Source: Elgaria multicarinata webbii (taxonomy: Eukaryota > Chordata > Lepidosauria > Squamata > Anguidae). Taken from it: a DNA stretch of 64,000 nt. Shown here in pieces: positions 12,950 to 23,149 of the stretch. How positions within the stretch are numbered: the first letter of the stretch is position 1; each line of letters starts with the position of its first letter. Both the position numbers and the translations under genes were made by a program. The notes beneath the pieces were generated by a model. The model saw nothing but the letters and a program-made list of their open reading frames with translations. It searched no databases and had not been told where the DNA came from. The stretch lies in the NCBI RefSeq assembly GCF_023053635.1, contig NC_086178.1, positions 45,592,726-45,656,725 of the forward strand, given 5' to 3'.

Positions 12950-14483
12950 ACTTTTGTTTCCACTTTTATTATTCCACATGGTTAACAAAAAGGAAGATTA
13001 CATAGCTAGCCCCCTATCTTACTTTCACTCCTCCCTTTTTGCTATGTTGGGACACTTTCATGTGTTAAGTAAGTTTACAGCATAGGTTTATGTTACAATG
13101 ACAGCTCTGTGGAAAGATAACAGCACAAACAGCTCACACATTTTCCCTCCCACCCCCCACAAAAAATGAAGACCTGTTTTGTATGGAGAAACGCTGAGGC
13201 TGCAGTAGATCACTGAAGAGCTTTCAAGCTTCCTAAACAATTGCATGTTATTTAATGCTTTCTATGCAACCGGGAAAATGTTCACACTTGTTTAAACCCT
13301 CATTTAGACATTTGTTATTTTTAAGGCTGCCTTCTATGCATTTACTTAGGAGCAAGCTCTACTCGATCCAGAAAGACCTGATTCCAAGCGAATATACATA
13401 GGATCAGCCTGCACAACTGCAGGGTATGTGTGGTTGGTTTGTTTTTTTTAAAGCCTTAGTAATGACAAATTAAGTAACAACTTCTAAAATCTGGAAGTCG
13501 CATGACCAAAGCCAGGAATTTAGTGTGCCAAAATCAAGACTAGCCCAAGAATCCTGAAACAAATGAAACATTCCAACTCCCCATACTTGAACAGACAAGT
13601 TCAGTACAAGAATTAAGTGCTTAATTACCAATGTTTGCACTCAAGGATACATATTTGTTAATCACTAACATGAAACTGAATTTCTACAGCAGAAGTGTCA
13701 CACCCCAAAATATATGCAATCATTGGTGAATTTAGTTTTTTTATTATTATTTTTTTAAAAAAAGATTAAAATAAACATTTGACAAGCTAATATACACACC
13801 ACAATAATTTCAAATGTGCTAGAAGATGTGTACAAGACACGTTTCTAAAAGGCACCCTGCCACCAATATTTTAAATGCTCACCTAATTCCGGTTGGGCTT
13901 CTAGTTTTCTCTTCCTTCACTGAAGGAGAGATCCTAGTTCACTAAACTAGCCTCACCAATCCCTTTCAGGGATTTTTCTTTTAATGCTATCACTAAAACA
14001 TTTGAAGTTGTGCATAAATATTTAACTTCATACCTTGTGTTGGACTAAACCACCAAATTCTCAAATGCACAAGGGTCTTTTTCCTAACTGAAAAAAAGGT
14101 AGTGATATCTGGGCCACTTATAAGGGCCAAAAAAAGAAGGAAACGAACAGCTAAGTTGCTCAAACACTGCTGTGCGTCAACAAAAGAGCTCTGCCTGCAC
14201 ACACTTTCATCTTTTTTTACCCCACACCCCTAATAAAAAGAAACCAAGACTTACAAAACCCATCTCTCACATTCACAGATGAAATGTTAACCCATTCAGC
14301 TATTTAGCCTGTCAGGATCTGACAGTGTCAGAGTGCCATCTATACAGTCCTGAAATACAGTTAATATCACGACACAAATGCACCGCCTGAAATCCTCACC
14401 GTCTATACTCCAATGGCTAGAAGAACACAGTGCTCAAGTATTCTCCCTATTAGGTAGATCTTCGTTGGTTCCTGTGCAGTTTG
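12950..14483 (-). other. HES6: Probable HES6 3' UTR
   Basis: The 1.5 kb after the stop codon carries no recognisable repeat, unlike almost all other spacer here, and is AT-rich. On the minus strand an AATAAA (12970-12965) is followed within about 40 bases by a TGTGCTTTTT-type GU/U-rich stretch, so cleavage is likely near 12940-12955. Other AATAAA-like words lie near 13740-13750 and could serve as an earlier site. Extent is inferred. Confidence 0.5.
12965..12970 (-). terminator. HES6: Candidate HES6 polyadenylation signal
   Basis: Canonical AATAAA on the minus strand, 1.5 kb after the stop, with a GU/U-rich downstream element (minus strand of 12925-12940). An RNA 3' end would settle it. Confidence 0.45.
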
Positions 14484-16689
14484 TTACCACGGTCTCCACA
14501 TAGATTTGGAAAGGCTGGAGGAAGGCACATTTTGCGTCCTAGACCTGTCCAGTCCATCCAAAGAGATGTGGGTTTGCTCGGCCTCTGTGTCTTCCAGATC
14601 AGAGCCAATCTCTTCACTGGAGGAAGGTGAAGGAAGAGGTGAAGTGGGACTGGGCAGGCTTAAAGCTCCAGGCGATACCCCAGGCATTTGGGAGAGCCCA
14701 TCACTGCTGGGCCACTGGCTGATGGAGGGGTCAGATAAGACGTCCACAAGCAAGTCCTGGAAGCTGCCTTCGTTCAGGGGCATCGACTCCAGAAGGTGAT
14801 TCAAGAGCTCTGCCGCGATGGTAGAATCAATCCCAGGGCAGTTGGAGACGAACGTATGAACTTCGTGCATACACTGGATGTACCCAGCTGCAAAGCGCTC
14901 ACTGGCCTCTCGCTGGAGTTTGTCACCATCTGGGACCACATAAGCACACAAGGAAACAAGCAGAGCAAGAGTCACAAAACATCCCTTTCTGCTCTCTCCC
15001 ATCAATAGTATCCCAACCTGACTGCTCTCTCATCCTCTAAAGCTGGCTAACTGCTGGACTAGAGCTATATCCTCCCCGCCCCACAACGTCATACTTCTCA
15101 ACTGCAAACTTTAAAATCAGGCCCAGAAATCTCTACAGGGCAAGCAGCCAATAATACCTCAAAACTTGCTGGGAAAACAACTGTTATTTCTTAAGAGGTT
15201 CAGTCTTTACCCAACAAGATCAGTGTTGCATTTGATAGAACCATCTCTTAGATAAGGCTTTACCAATCTAGAGTAGCTTTGCTTTCTAGAGTGTAACCAC
15301 TCTAAGTGATTACACTCTGAACTTAAAGCAAGGATGTGATCTGAACTGAGCTAGGTTCACGAAGTTTTATCACAAGTATAATTCATACAAGTTGCAGGTG
15401 ATACACCTGGTCACAAACACAGTCCAGCCTGGGCATTGTTACTCCAAATGAAACAAAGGTCAGCACGGGTGTCCTCCTCACTTACAACAAACTGCAAATG
15501 ATGCCATTAGGAAAGGTTAAGAATGAGAACACCAAGTGAAACCAGAGCACTGAGGGATGCTAACTTTCATCGCAAGGGTTCAAGCCAAGAATACCTGAGA
15601 TGTTTTTAGCACAGCAATGATTTTGCATGAAACGTTGTGAGTATCAAAGAAATACGTGACTACCACTGCTTTCAGTGGAGGCAAGGAGGAGGGGAGGGGT
15701 AAAAAAAAAGTAGTAAATTCTGAGAAGAAAATGTGAGTGCCATTAATTTTATTCTCAGCCTTCAGAAAATAGTGCAGAGAGCACAGAAAATAGTTTACTC
15801 CTGAAAAGGCAGAGAAACAATACAGGGCTGAAATGCTTTCCTAGTAAAATTAGTCTGTGTATAAACTAGTACTGCTTGTAAGCACACAGATAGCACTTAG
15901 TAATACTCGTCTCCTAGTAACTGCCAGCACAATCTGCCTGATTTCTAGGGAAATAATCCAAGCAGGCTCCGTTACTGTCTATGGCATGTTCTCTGGTTCC
16001 CAGCCCAATATTTTCCTGCCTGACAACCCCCTTTTAGTTTACCTTCTCCCTCCTCCCAAAAAAGCACCCAGTACTCTGCGACTATCCGATGAAACAGCCA
16101 GGGCCGAGGCAGGGGACGGGATAGAACGGCAGGGGTGTCCGGCGGTCACTCACCTGGCGACCTGCTCTGCAGAATGCCTTGCACCCGCTTGACCGTCAGC
16201 TCCAGCACTTCGGCGTTCTCCATCTTCGTCTGGAACTAGCAACCATCAAGAGCAGAGCGCGAGATCGTCAATCCTGAACCTGCCCTCACGCCCCGCCGCC
16301 CCCGCGTTCCCCGAAAAACCTTCGCTGGCCAAGTTACCTCGGTGTCGGCCAAGATCACACGCAGCTCTTGCAGGCTCTCATTGATCCGCGCCCGCCGCTT
16401 CTTCTCCACCAGCGGCTTTCTCGCCTAGCAAGCGGGGGGGGGGAGGGGGCGACAGAGAAAGGAGAAAAGGGCGTAACTAACTCGGGATCGCGGCATGCGC
16501 GTGTGTATGCCTTGCACGCATGCACAGCTTCCATGCACGCATTTCGCGGCTGCAGGCCTCCCTCTCAGCCTCCCTCCCCTCCCCGTCTGCTGCCCTTGCA
16601 TCGCTCACCTTCCGGTCTCCTCTGGCCTCGAAGAAGTCTTCGTCGTCCCGGCTCGATCGGTTCTTGCTGGGCCGAAAGGACGGGGCCAT
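14484..16689 (-). CDS. HES6: HES6, hairy/enhancer-of-split bHLH-Orange transcription factor (4 coding exons)
   Basis: Exons read on the minus strand are 16689-16609, 16424-16338, 16235-16154 and 14929-14484. All junctions are GT-AG, with phases 0, 0 and 1, and the protein is 231 residues (human HES6 is about 224). Exon 1 opens MAPSFRPSKN. Exons 2-3 give the bHLH (about residues 27-83) with the Hes-type proline in RKPLVEKKRRARIN. The loop is about five residues shorter than in HES1, a known HES6 hallmark. Exon 4 carries the Orange domain (about 90-135, containing GYIQCMHEVHTF), an SPLPSP motif matching the SPxxSP phosphorylation motif of HES6, and the C-terminal WRPW that recruits Groucho/TLE (228-231). 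From the family: a nuclear cofactor that relieves HES1 repression and promotes neuronal and muscle differentiation. The ATG chosen is the first after the TATA box and matches the family N-terminus. No disruption seen. Confidence 0.96.
14930..16153 (-). other. HES6: HES6 intron 3
   Basis: 1224-nt phase-1 intron between the bHLH and Orange exons (donor GTGAGT, acceptor CCCAG). No repeat or conserved motif recognised. An open frame from the Orange exon runs into it on the 5' side but is intronic. Confidence 0.85.
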
Positions 16690-17110
16690 GGTCGCAAGGA
16701 GGGAGGGCGACGCAGCAAAAGCAGGAGGAGGAAGGGGACGGGGAAGTCTACCGGGAGGGGTGGGCGGGGAGTGGGTGGCGGCGGAGACGGAGGCGCGGAA
16801 GCGGCAGAGAAACAGTGCAGAAAACCACCACCAACCCCCGAGATAGAAAGGCTGGCTAGCTCGCTATGCGCCGCTCCGCCCGAGTCAGACTCCAGCACGC
16901 TCCCCGCCCCCCTCCCCGGGCCGCCGCCCCAGCCTTTTTTATAGCCTCTGATTTGCATGTCAATGAGCCGATTGGACGCGGTGCGCCGAGAGGAAGCCCG
17001 GACGTTGGCAGAAACCGCCAATAAGAGGCGGGCGCTTTGTCTGTCCACGAACGTTTGGAGCCGCTCGCCTGGTCTCAGCCGCTGCCGCCTCCGCGAGGAC
17101 GTCGAACAGG
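16040..17110. promoter_or_regulatory. CpG island over HES6 promoter and exons 1-3
   Basis: The sequence turns abruptly GC- and CpG-rich here, against AT-rich flanks. It covers exons 1-3, both short introns, the TATA region and about 150 bp upstream, including a second CCAAT on the plus strand near 17019. This is the usual setting of a developmental regulator. Other CpG-rich blocks in the window are mobile elements, whereas this one overlaps a real gene start. Confidence 0.7.
16936..16975 (-). promoter_or_regulatory. HES6: HES6 core promoter: CCAAT box, SOX-POU-like composite, TATA box
   Basis: Read on the minus strand, a CCAAT (16975-16971) is followed by CATTGACATGCAAAT, then AGAGGC and TATAAAAAA (16943-16935). 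The TATA box lies about 250 bp before the ATG, so the 5' UTR is about 220 nt. ATGCAAAT is the perfect POU octamer. CATTGA beside it is one base from the SOX half of the known SOX2-OCT4 composite (CATTGTNATGCAAAT). The 32-bp stretch 16938-16969 is repeated upstream of the hes8-like gene. Promoter identity is inferred from motif order and position; transcription start was not observed. Confidence 0.75.
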
Positions 17111-17297
17111 ATGATAAAAGCCGGGCCGGGCCGTAGGCATCGACCCTCGCACAATGAGCATTATTATAATGGGGCTTGGCATTAGCTTCTGCTTCGCGTT
17201 ATGATTATTATTATTATTGTTATTATTGGCTGGCTGGCTGGCTTCGACGCGATTGTGGAGTTCTAAAATTTACAGTTGCGTCGGTTGTACGAAAGAG

Positions 17298-17514
17298 CAG
17301 TGGAGGCTGGTGGCTCCAATTTCGGTGAGGCTGTGAATCCATTCTGGGTTTTAGTTAGAACCAGACAGAATTCTAAAGGGGATGGACCCATTTTGGGATA
17401 GGGTTCAGCACCTTGGATAATTCCTTAAGAGTTCTGGCTGGTTCTAACTGAAACCCGGAATAGAATCGCAGCCCCACTGAAACCGGAGCGACCAGCCTCC
17501 AATGGTAAAAAAAA
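17298..17514. mobile_element. hAT-type MITE near the HES6 promoter
   Basis: Ends CAGTGGAGGCTGGTGGCTCC and CGACCAGCCTCCAATG, with the family core GAGTTCTGGCTGGTTCTAAC. It lies 320 bp upstream of the HES6 CCAAT box and is followed by an A-run. No clean target duplication. Confidence 0.75.
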
Positions 17515-18069
17515 AAAAAAAAAAGAATTGTGCAAGGATGCAGTTGGAGTGGGAAATCTAAGCACCAGCTGTCATTCTAGTAATATATCATCTCATGTTA
17601 TTAGACTTCCTAGATAATGGTCAATCCACATTCTAGGAGGATTGTCTGGCCAGGATAAAACTTGCCTATTTTGAAAAACAACCACAGGCAACTACACTAG
17701 TGTGTGGGTGCCTAGTACGTTCACACGTTGAGACCTAAAATGTTTGTTCATATAACCGAGAGAAAGACCTGGATCTTCAAATCATAGCAGGCTCAGCAGT
17801 TATGTAAATAGTCTTTGCCTTGTAGTTCCTGGGTCATATTTTTGCTGTTAGGTATTGTTTATTTTATGTACAAGTACTGCCTATCTGCATTTAACTTTGA
17901 AAAAGTTTTGTAAACATTAGTGACAAAGATCTGATTTTCCATTTATGTTCCTCCTCCACTTCCCTTTTAAAATTACTTGTCTGTTTAAAAGAAAGAAAGG
18001 AAAGGAATGTGGAAACCATATTAAAGAACCAGACATGGCAGTCCTGTGGACTAAGTTACTTTCAGTTCT

Positions 18070-18616
18070 GTGCTTTATTATTGGTAGTAGTAGTACCCCG
18101 CCTTTTGCCCAATACTGGGCCTCAAGGTGGTCTTACAAAATTTAAAACATACATTGTAAAACCTAGGAAAAGAAATGTAAAAAAAAAAAGTTTAAAATAC
18201 ACAACAAAATTATAAGTTATTAACATAAATGGAGGACCAAATTACTCTCCAAAGGCCTGCTGGAACAAACAGGTTTTAGCCTGCTTATTTATTTATTTAA
18301 GGATTTTTATGCCGCCATTCAGCCAAAAAAGGCTCTCACGGCGGCTTACAAAAGTATTTCTTGACATATTTTTTTGCTTCCAAAAGCCCATCAAGGAGGG
18401 AGCCAGTCTAGCTTCCCCAGGAATAGAGTTCCAAAGCACCGGAGCAGCCACCGAGAAGGCCCTCGCCCATGTTCCCACCAAGCGCGCCTGTGAATATGGT
18501 GGGACTGAAAGAAGGGCTTCTACATAAGATCTTAAAGCATGGGCAGGCTCATAAGGGAGAATACGGTCTTTCAAATACCAGAAGAATCCAGGGCACATCA
18601 ATAGTTGCAGAAACAA
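18070..18616 (-). mobile_element. L2-like LINE: 3' end and ORF2 C-terminus
   Basis: The minus strand from 18616 reads the end of a LINE ORF2 with VAAPVLWNSIPGEARLAP, a form shared with the copy at 31720-31830. 18075-18290 is the 3' region (CCAATACTGGGCCTCAAGG, TTTAAAACATACA), found again at 62195-62600. Truncated fragment. Confidence 0.65.
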
Positions 18617-18699
18617 ATCTTAACTCAGTAACCTTAACCTCAAGATCCCTTTCCTGTCTTATTTACTGCCAGCTCAGGTACCATCAGTATATGAATTAG

Positions 18700-19025
18700 A
18701 TTATTATTTTTTTTGCCCCAATGTGCATTACTTTACATTTGCTTTGCTTACACTGAACCGCATTTGTCATTTTAATGGCAATTTCCTCAGTTTGGAGAGA
18801 TCCTTTTGGAAGTCTTCACTGTTTCTTTTTGTGTTGACCGCTCTAATAATTTGGAGTCATCAGCACACCTAGCCACCTCATTGCTCCCTCCTAACTCCAG
18901 ATCATTTATGAACAAGTTAAAAAAGCAGTAAGCCCAATACAGATCCTTGGGAAACCCCAGTATTGACATCCCTCCATTGCAAAAAAGTGAATATTGCTAC
19001 TCCCTGCTTTCTGCTCTTTAACCAG
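18700..19025 (-). mobile_element. LINE reverse-transcriptase fragment (CR1/L2 clade)
   Basis: The minus strand translation holds FNLFINDLELG followed by ARCADDSKLL, matching the FADDTKL catalytic block of CR1/L2 reverse transcriptases. One aspartate pair is kept, and frames do not continue past about 60 residues. A related plus-strand fragment is at 33967-34150. Confidence 0.7.
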
Positions 19026-19032
19026 TTACAGA

Positions 19033-19235
19033 TCCATAAGAAGACACAGGTAGCTGCCTTATACTGAGTCAGACCGTTGGTCCATCTAGCCTAGTACTGT
19101 CAACACTGATTGGCAGACGCTGTCTAGGATTTCAGTAGGACTCTTTCCTAGCCCTTGATGGAGATGCTGTGGATTGAACCTGGGATCTTTTGCATGCAAC
19201 ACATGCACTCTACCACTGACCAATCCCATGACTGC
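19033..19235 (-). mobile_element. tRNA-derived SINE
   Basis: Minus-strand copy of the 51090-51285 family. Complement of the B-box at about 19173-19185 (GATTGAACCTGGGATC), A-box complement near 19210-19222, and the GACTCAGTATAAGGCAGCTA 3' block. Confidence 0.75.
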
Positions 19236-19828
19236 TAAATTTGTTCAGGAGCCTTTGGTGAGGGACTGTTAACAGCATTTTGGAAAACATAATGGCAAAC
19301 TCGCAACAGAAAGAACTGGGAACTGCCTGGTAGCTAAATGGAAAAGAATAATGCAGTGGGAAAGATGAGTTGGTGAACTGTGTCACATTCAGAGAGAAGT
19401 GAACAGGGCCTCATAAAGCACAGCTTGTCTGATGTTTTTATCGGAATAATAACTTCTGAAAAAAACGTGGTAGCAAGACCAAAATGCAAGCCTTCTGCTG
19501 CACAGAACAACACTATAGTCACATGGTCACATCCCCAGGAAGACCACTATGGAACCTGGCCTATGACTTGCCCCATGCCATGGAAGGGCACTGTACTGAA
19601 GGAGCTACAGCTTAGCACACTTAGAGGTCCCAGATAACATGGTCAATATTCAGCCCCAACAGGCAACCATGCAGCCATTCAACACACATGAAGAGAAAGA
19701 TATTCTCTTAGCACCATGCAGGCTGGAAGAAATGCCTACAGCCGCTGCTGGAAGAGTCAAACACTACTTGAGATTGGACAATGAAAGCTAGTCAGAGTGA
19801 CTGCTTCATGGACCAATAACCTGACTTG

Positions 19829-19969
19829 GGCCATAGCTAGATCAAAGGTTTATCCCTGGATCGTCCAGGGGTCAAACCTGTTCATCTAGGTGACACACAG
19901 GGGATCCAGTACTCAGCCAGGGGCGAAACCTGAATGATCCCAGGATAAACCTTAGGTCTAGCTGTGGCC
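19829..19969. mobile_element. Short DNA element, 3-bp TSD candidate (TTG)
   Basis: Inverted ends GGCCATAGCTAGATCAAAGG / TAGGTCTAGCTGTGGCC with TTG on both sides. Carries the GACACACAGGGGATCC subterminal motif of the seven-member family. Confidence 0.55.
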
Positions 19970-20131
19970 TTGGAGAACAACCTGGCCCAGCCATGCACTA
20001 AAATGTCTTTCATTTTGCCAAATCCCCCTTCACCTTATCCAGTTGCAGCCACCCGTACTAATTAGGATAATAGACAGCGCCTGCTGGGTAAGGCATCATT
20101 CAAACTTGTCATCAGTCTTCCCACCTCCACT

Positions 20132-20790
20132 TTGGGCCTTGCTAGACGAGGTCTTAGCGCGCTGTGAGGCCTGGTTTCCCTGCTGTGCGTCCAGATGACG
20201 CACAGGGGAATCCGGGGTCAGGCCGCGCTGAGACCTCCCTTAACGCGCCATAAGCGAATTTGCTTATGGTGCGCCTTTTCCACAGCCCCGGCCTGAGGCC
20301 GGGGCTGCGGAATGTCTAGCAGGGTCTAACAGCTAACAGCACTGTGCCCATCGCGCCAGGGGGAGGATCCCGGGGGGGGGGGAGAAGAGAGGGGCAGGGG
20401 GAAGGCCGGACCCGCCAGGAGAGAGAGGGGGAAAGCTGGACATCGGGGATGGCACAGGGTGGGGGGAAAGCTGGACAGCCAGGGATGGCACGGGGTGGGG
20501 GAAAAGCCAGAAAGCCAGGGATGGCATGGGGGGGGCGAGGGACAGACAGCCGGGGACGGGATGGGGGCGAGGGAAGGATAACTTTTTTTAAAAAAACCAC
20601 TTACCTTGTCCGGAGTCTTCGGGGGGCACGTGGCCCCTTTAACAACAACAACAAAAATGGCCGACGCTGCAGGGCTTCCGGAGTCCCTGTGCGTCGTGCG
20701 TGTAGGAGGCGGGGCGGCGCGTGCTAAAGTTAGCACGCCGTCGCCCCGCTTCCCTGCCGGCTTATCCGGCATGTTCTAGCAAGGCCCTCC
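20132..20790 (-). mobile_element. GC-rich DNA element, inverse copy of 7485-8226
   Basis: Ends GGGCCTTGCTAGACGAGG and GTTCTAGCAAGGCCC. Minus strand keeps AAG|GTAAGT (near 20606-20598), CACGTG (20625-20630) and a Kozak-like ATGGCCGACGCTGCAGG on the plus strand at 20656. Subterminal palindrome GTGCGTCCAGATGACGCAC at about 20187-20205. The central GGGGGGA-rich stretch differs from the other copy. Confidence 0.65.
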
Positions 20791-20799
20791 ATCTGACCC

Positions 20800-22155
20800 A
20801 ATTGCTGGGATTATTATATCAGAAGAAGGCAGAAGAGAGACATGGGAAGACACTGCTGGCACCACCCTCTTTGCCCTTGCAAGTACTCTTCTGGCAAGGC
20901 TATGCAGACCCTCAATGGTGGTGTGGTGTGCTGTAGAGGTGAAGAGAACCTATTGTCTCCCTTTCCCAGTGTTTGGATGCTCCCATCATAAGAGACATCT
21001 GAGATGCATGACCATAAGAGGGGTGGTGGTGGTTCTCTGTTTGAGAACAGAGATAAAGCTGAAATCGTCATAGGTTTTATTGAACATCACTAACAGCTGT
21101 AGAGTGTTAACAACATCAGAGAAGAATGGGTATTGCCACAAGTGTTGTGGCCAGGCCCTTTTGCCGTTCAAAGCTGCATGAGATACAGCTTTGCCCCTCA
21201 CCATATCTCCATGAAAGAAGTACAAGCTTTCCCCACAATTTGTCTGGAAAGAAGTCTTGCAGTTTCCATTTCCCCAGCTGTTATAGTGCGCCTTCTTCAT
21301 TTATAAATGAAGACATTTATAAACTTATACATTCAACTATCTATCTAAATGATTAAGCAACTCCCATTCTAGCTAGGAAGCCCATCTTTGGTACACACTT
21401 AGCTCAAGGCAATGTACTTAGCAGAAGAGCTCAAAAGACTTTTCTTTGAAATGGAGGAGAGTGCATCCCAAAATGGTTAATGTTCTTCTAGACCTCCCAG
21501 ATAGATGAAACTTAGTACATATGTAGCCCATGTTTCACTAATTACTGGGAAACTTTGAAAATGGATTTTTTTTTATACTAACACTCAAATGATTTGCCAT
21601 GAAATTTACTCCATAATAGAGGCCGCCATTCCAACACACAACAAGTCAAGCTGTACATAGGATGAAATTGTGTGGTATGGAAATGTTGCCTGTTGTGGGT
21701 AGCTGCATCTTCAAAGTAAAGTGTAGCTTGGTCTTTTGTATGTGACTGGTTTGTGGACATGAGGGGCACCTCCAAGAGCAGCCAAAAATGTCCATTTCTG
21801 GTTCTAGAGTGCTTCATTTACAAGTGTGTGTAATATAAAATTACGTGATTGCACCAATTCAGCTAGATACTTTGTTCCTTTCATCTGATTCCAGTCTTTC
21901 ACAAGGTTTCCTGGTCTTTTGAGAGGCAGATGTCTTGGTAGACTACCAGCATAATTCTATGCCTAAAAGTTTAAGTGAGTTTGCAAAGGGTTGCAGTCAC
22001 ATATATTTACTCATGGCAGAGTGTATATCAATTGCATAAATTCAAAATTATTTTTCTTGAAATAACTTAGAAGTCAAAAGCTACAGTTTTTGAAGGGCAC
22101 AATAAGTTTGAATGGAAATACAGAAAAATAAGTACTGGATCAGAAACTAGAAGAG
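20800..22155. other. Intergenic spacer, nothing recognised
   Basis: Moderately AT-rich, with no coding or repeat signature that could be named. Confidence 0.4.
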
Positions 22156-22159
22156 TGCA

Positions 22160-23147
22160 GGGGCATGTCTACACGTAGGGAGGGAAGGGGGAGGATCTCA
22201 CAATATGCTGATCGCAAGATCCTCCCCTGGATTCACACACGACGCATGACGTCCAAGGAGGTAGAATGATGTCGCGGCCCCCATTTATTTATTTTTTTGG
22301 AAGCAGCAGGGCCGGTCACACAAGAGCGAGGCCCTGCTCCATCGAAAAAGTAAGTTCAAAAACACACACAACAACCCCCAAACCTCCCCCCAAACCCCCT
22401 CCCTGCCATCCCAGTGTTGGATCCTGGAATGGATCAGTTTTTCTTTATTCCTCAGCTTTAGTATGCACTCTGACTGAAGACATACTGGAAATGTCAAGGC
22501 CACCATCTGGACACTGAAATAATTAGTTACTAGTGGGGTGGGTCTAATTGCCAATTATTGGCTGGACTGATTGTACAGTTTATCATGTATATAATGCTGA
22601 TTATGTGTTATCTCTCTCTCTCTCTCTCCTGTGACCAATGTGAGTATGTGTATGTGCTGTATAATATTTGATGCTACGTGTGTGCTGTAAATATATATTT
22701 AATTAAACCAACCTATATTTCAGTAAAGCTCTGTTTGAAACTTAAACAGTTTGTGAGCTTTCTTGGTCTCTACTGTTTCTACTGGGAAGCTTCTAAAAAT
22801 TCTGCTTGCTCTTGAGGAGTACTTCCAACACCCAGGGGTGGCGCAATTGCTGCCACCCCCTCCCCTGATGGACACAGAGCTGTACCGTGTGGCTCTGTGC
22901 CCATTTCTGGTGCTGTGCTTACTTGAGAGTAAGTGGGCACCAGGGAGGATGGGCGCCCATACCTCCCACAATCTTGGTAGGGTCCCAGGAATGTGGGAAA
23001 GTTCAGGATAATTGGGGTACCAGTTATCCCAGGAAAATTGAGGGGTTGTCCCTGGTTGCTCCCGGGATCCCCTGTGCATCATGTGGATGCACAGGGACGA
23101 TCCAGGGACAACCCCAGGATATAGGGCTGGTGTAGACATGCCCCAGG
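22160..23147. mobile_element. Non-autonomous DNA element carrying a nested solo LTR
   Basis: Inverted ends GGGCATGTCTACAC (22162) and GTGTAGACATGCCC (to about 23145), flanked by CAG on both sides. Near the right end is CTGTGCATCATGTGGATGCA, the subterminal palindrome of the seven-member family. The LTR at 22415-22830 was inserted later. Confidence 0.6.
22415..22830 (+). mobile_element. Solo LTR (fossil), 5-bp target duplication
   Basis: A 416-bp unit beginning TGTTGGATCC and ending TACTTCCAACA, so it has the TG...CA ends and a TGTTGGA/TCCAACA inverted terminus common in Ty1/copia-type LTRs. It is flanked by the direct repeat CCCAG (22410-22414 and 22831-22835). No internal coding region is present, so this is what remains after LTR-LTR recombination. 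The matching duplication suggests moderate to young age. Family assignment is tentative. Confidence 0.65.
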
Positions 23148-23149
23148 TC

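Noticed and set aside
14930-15005. N-terminal hydrophobic leader before the HES6 Orange domain (GCFVTLALLVSL)
   Set aside because: Intron 3 sequence; a consensus acceptor (CCCAG) precedes the codons that fit the family.
20316-20772. Pro-rich 148-residue frame and apparent CpG island
   Set aside because: Copy of the same mobile element with a G-rich expansion; no splice partners or conserved protein.
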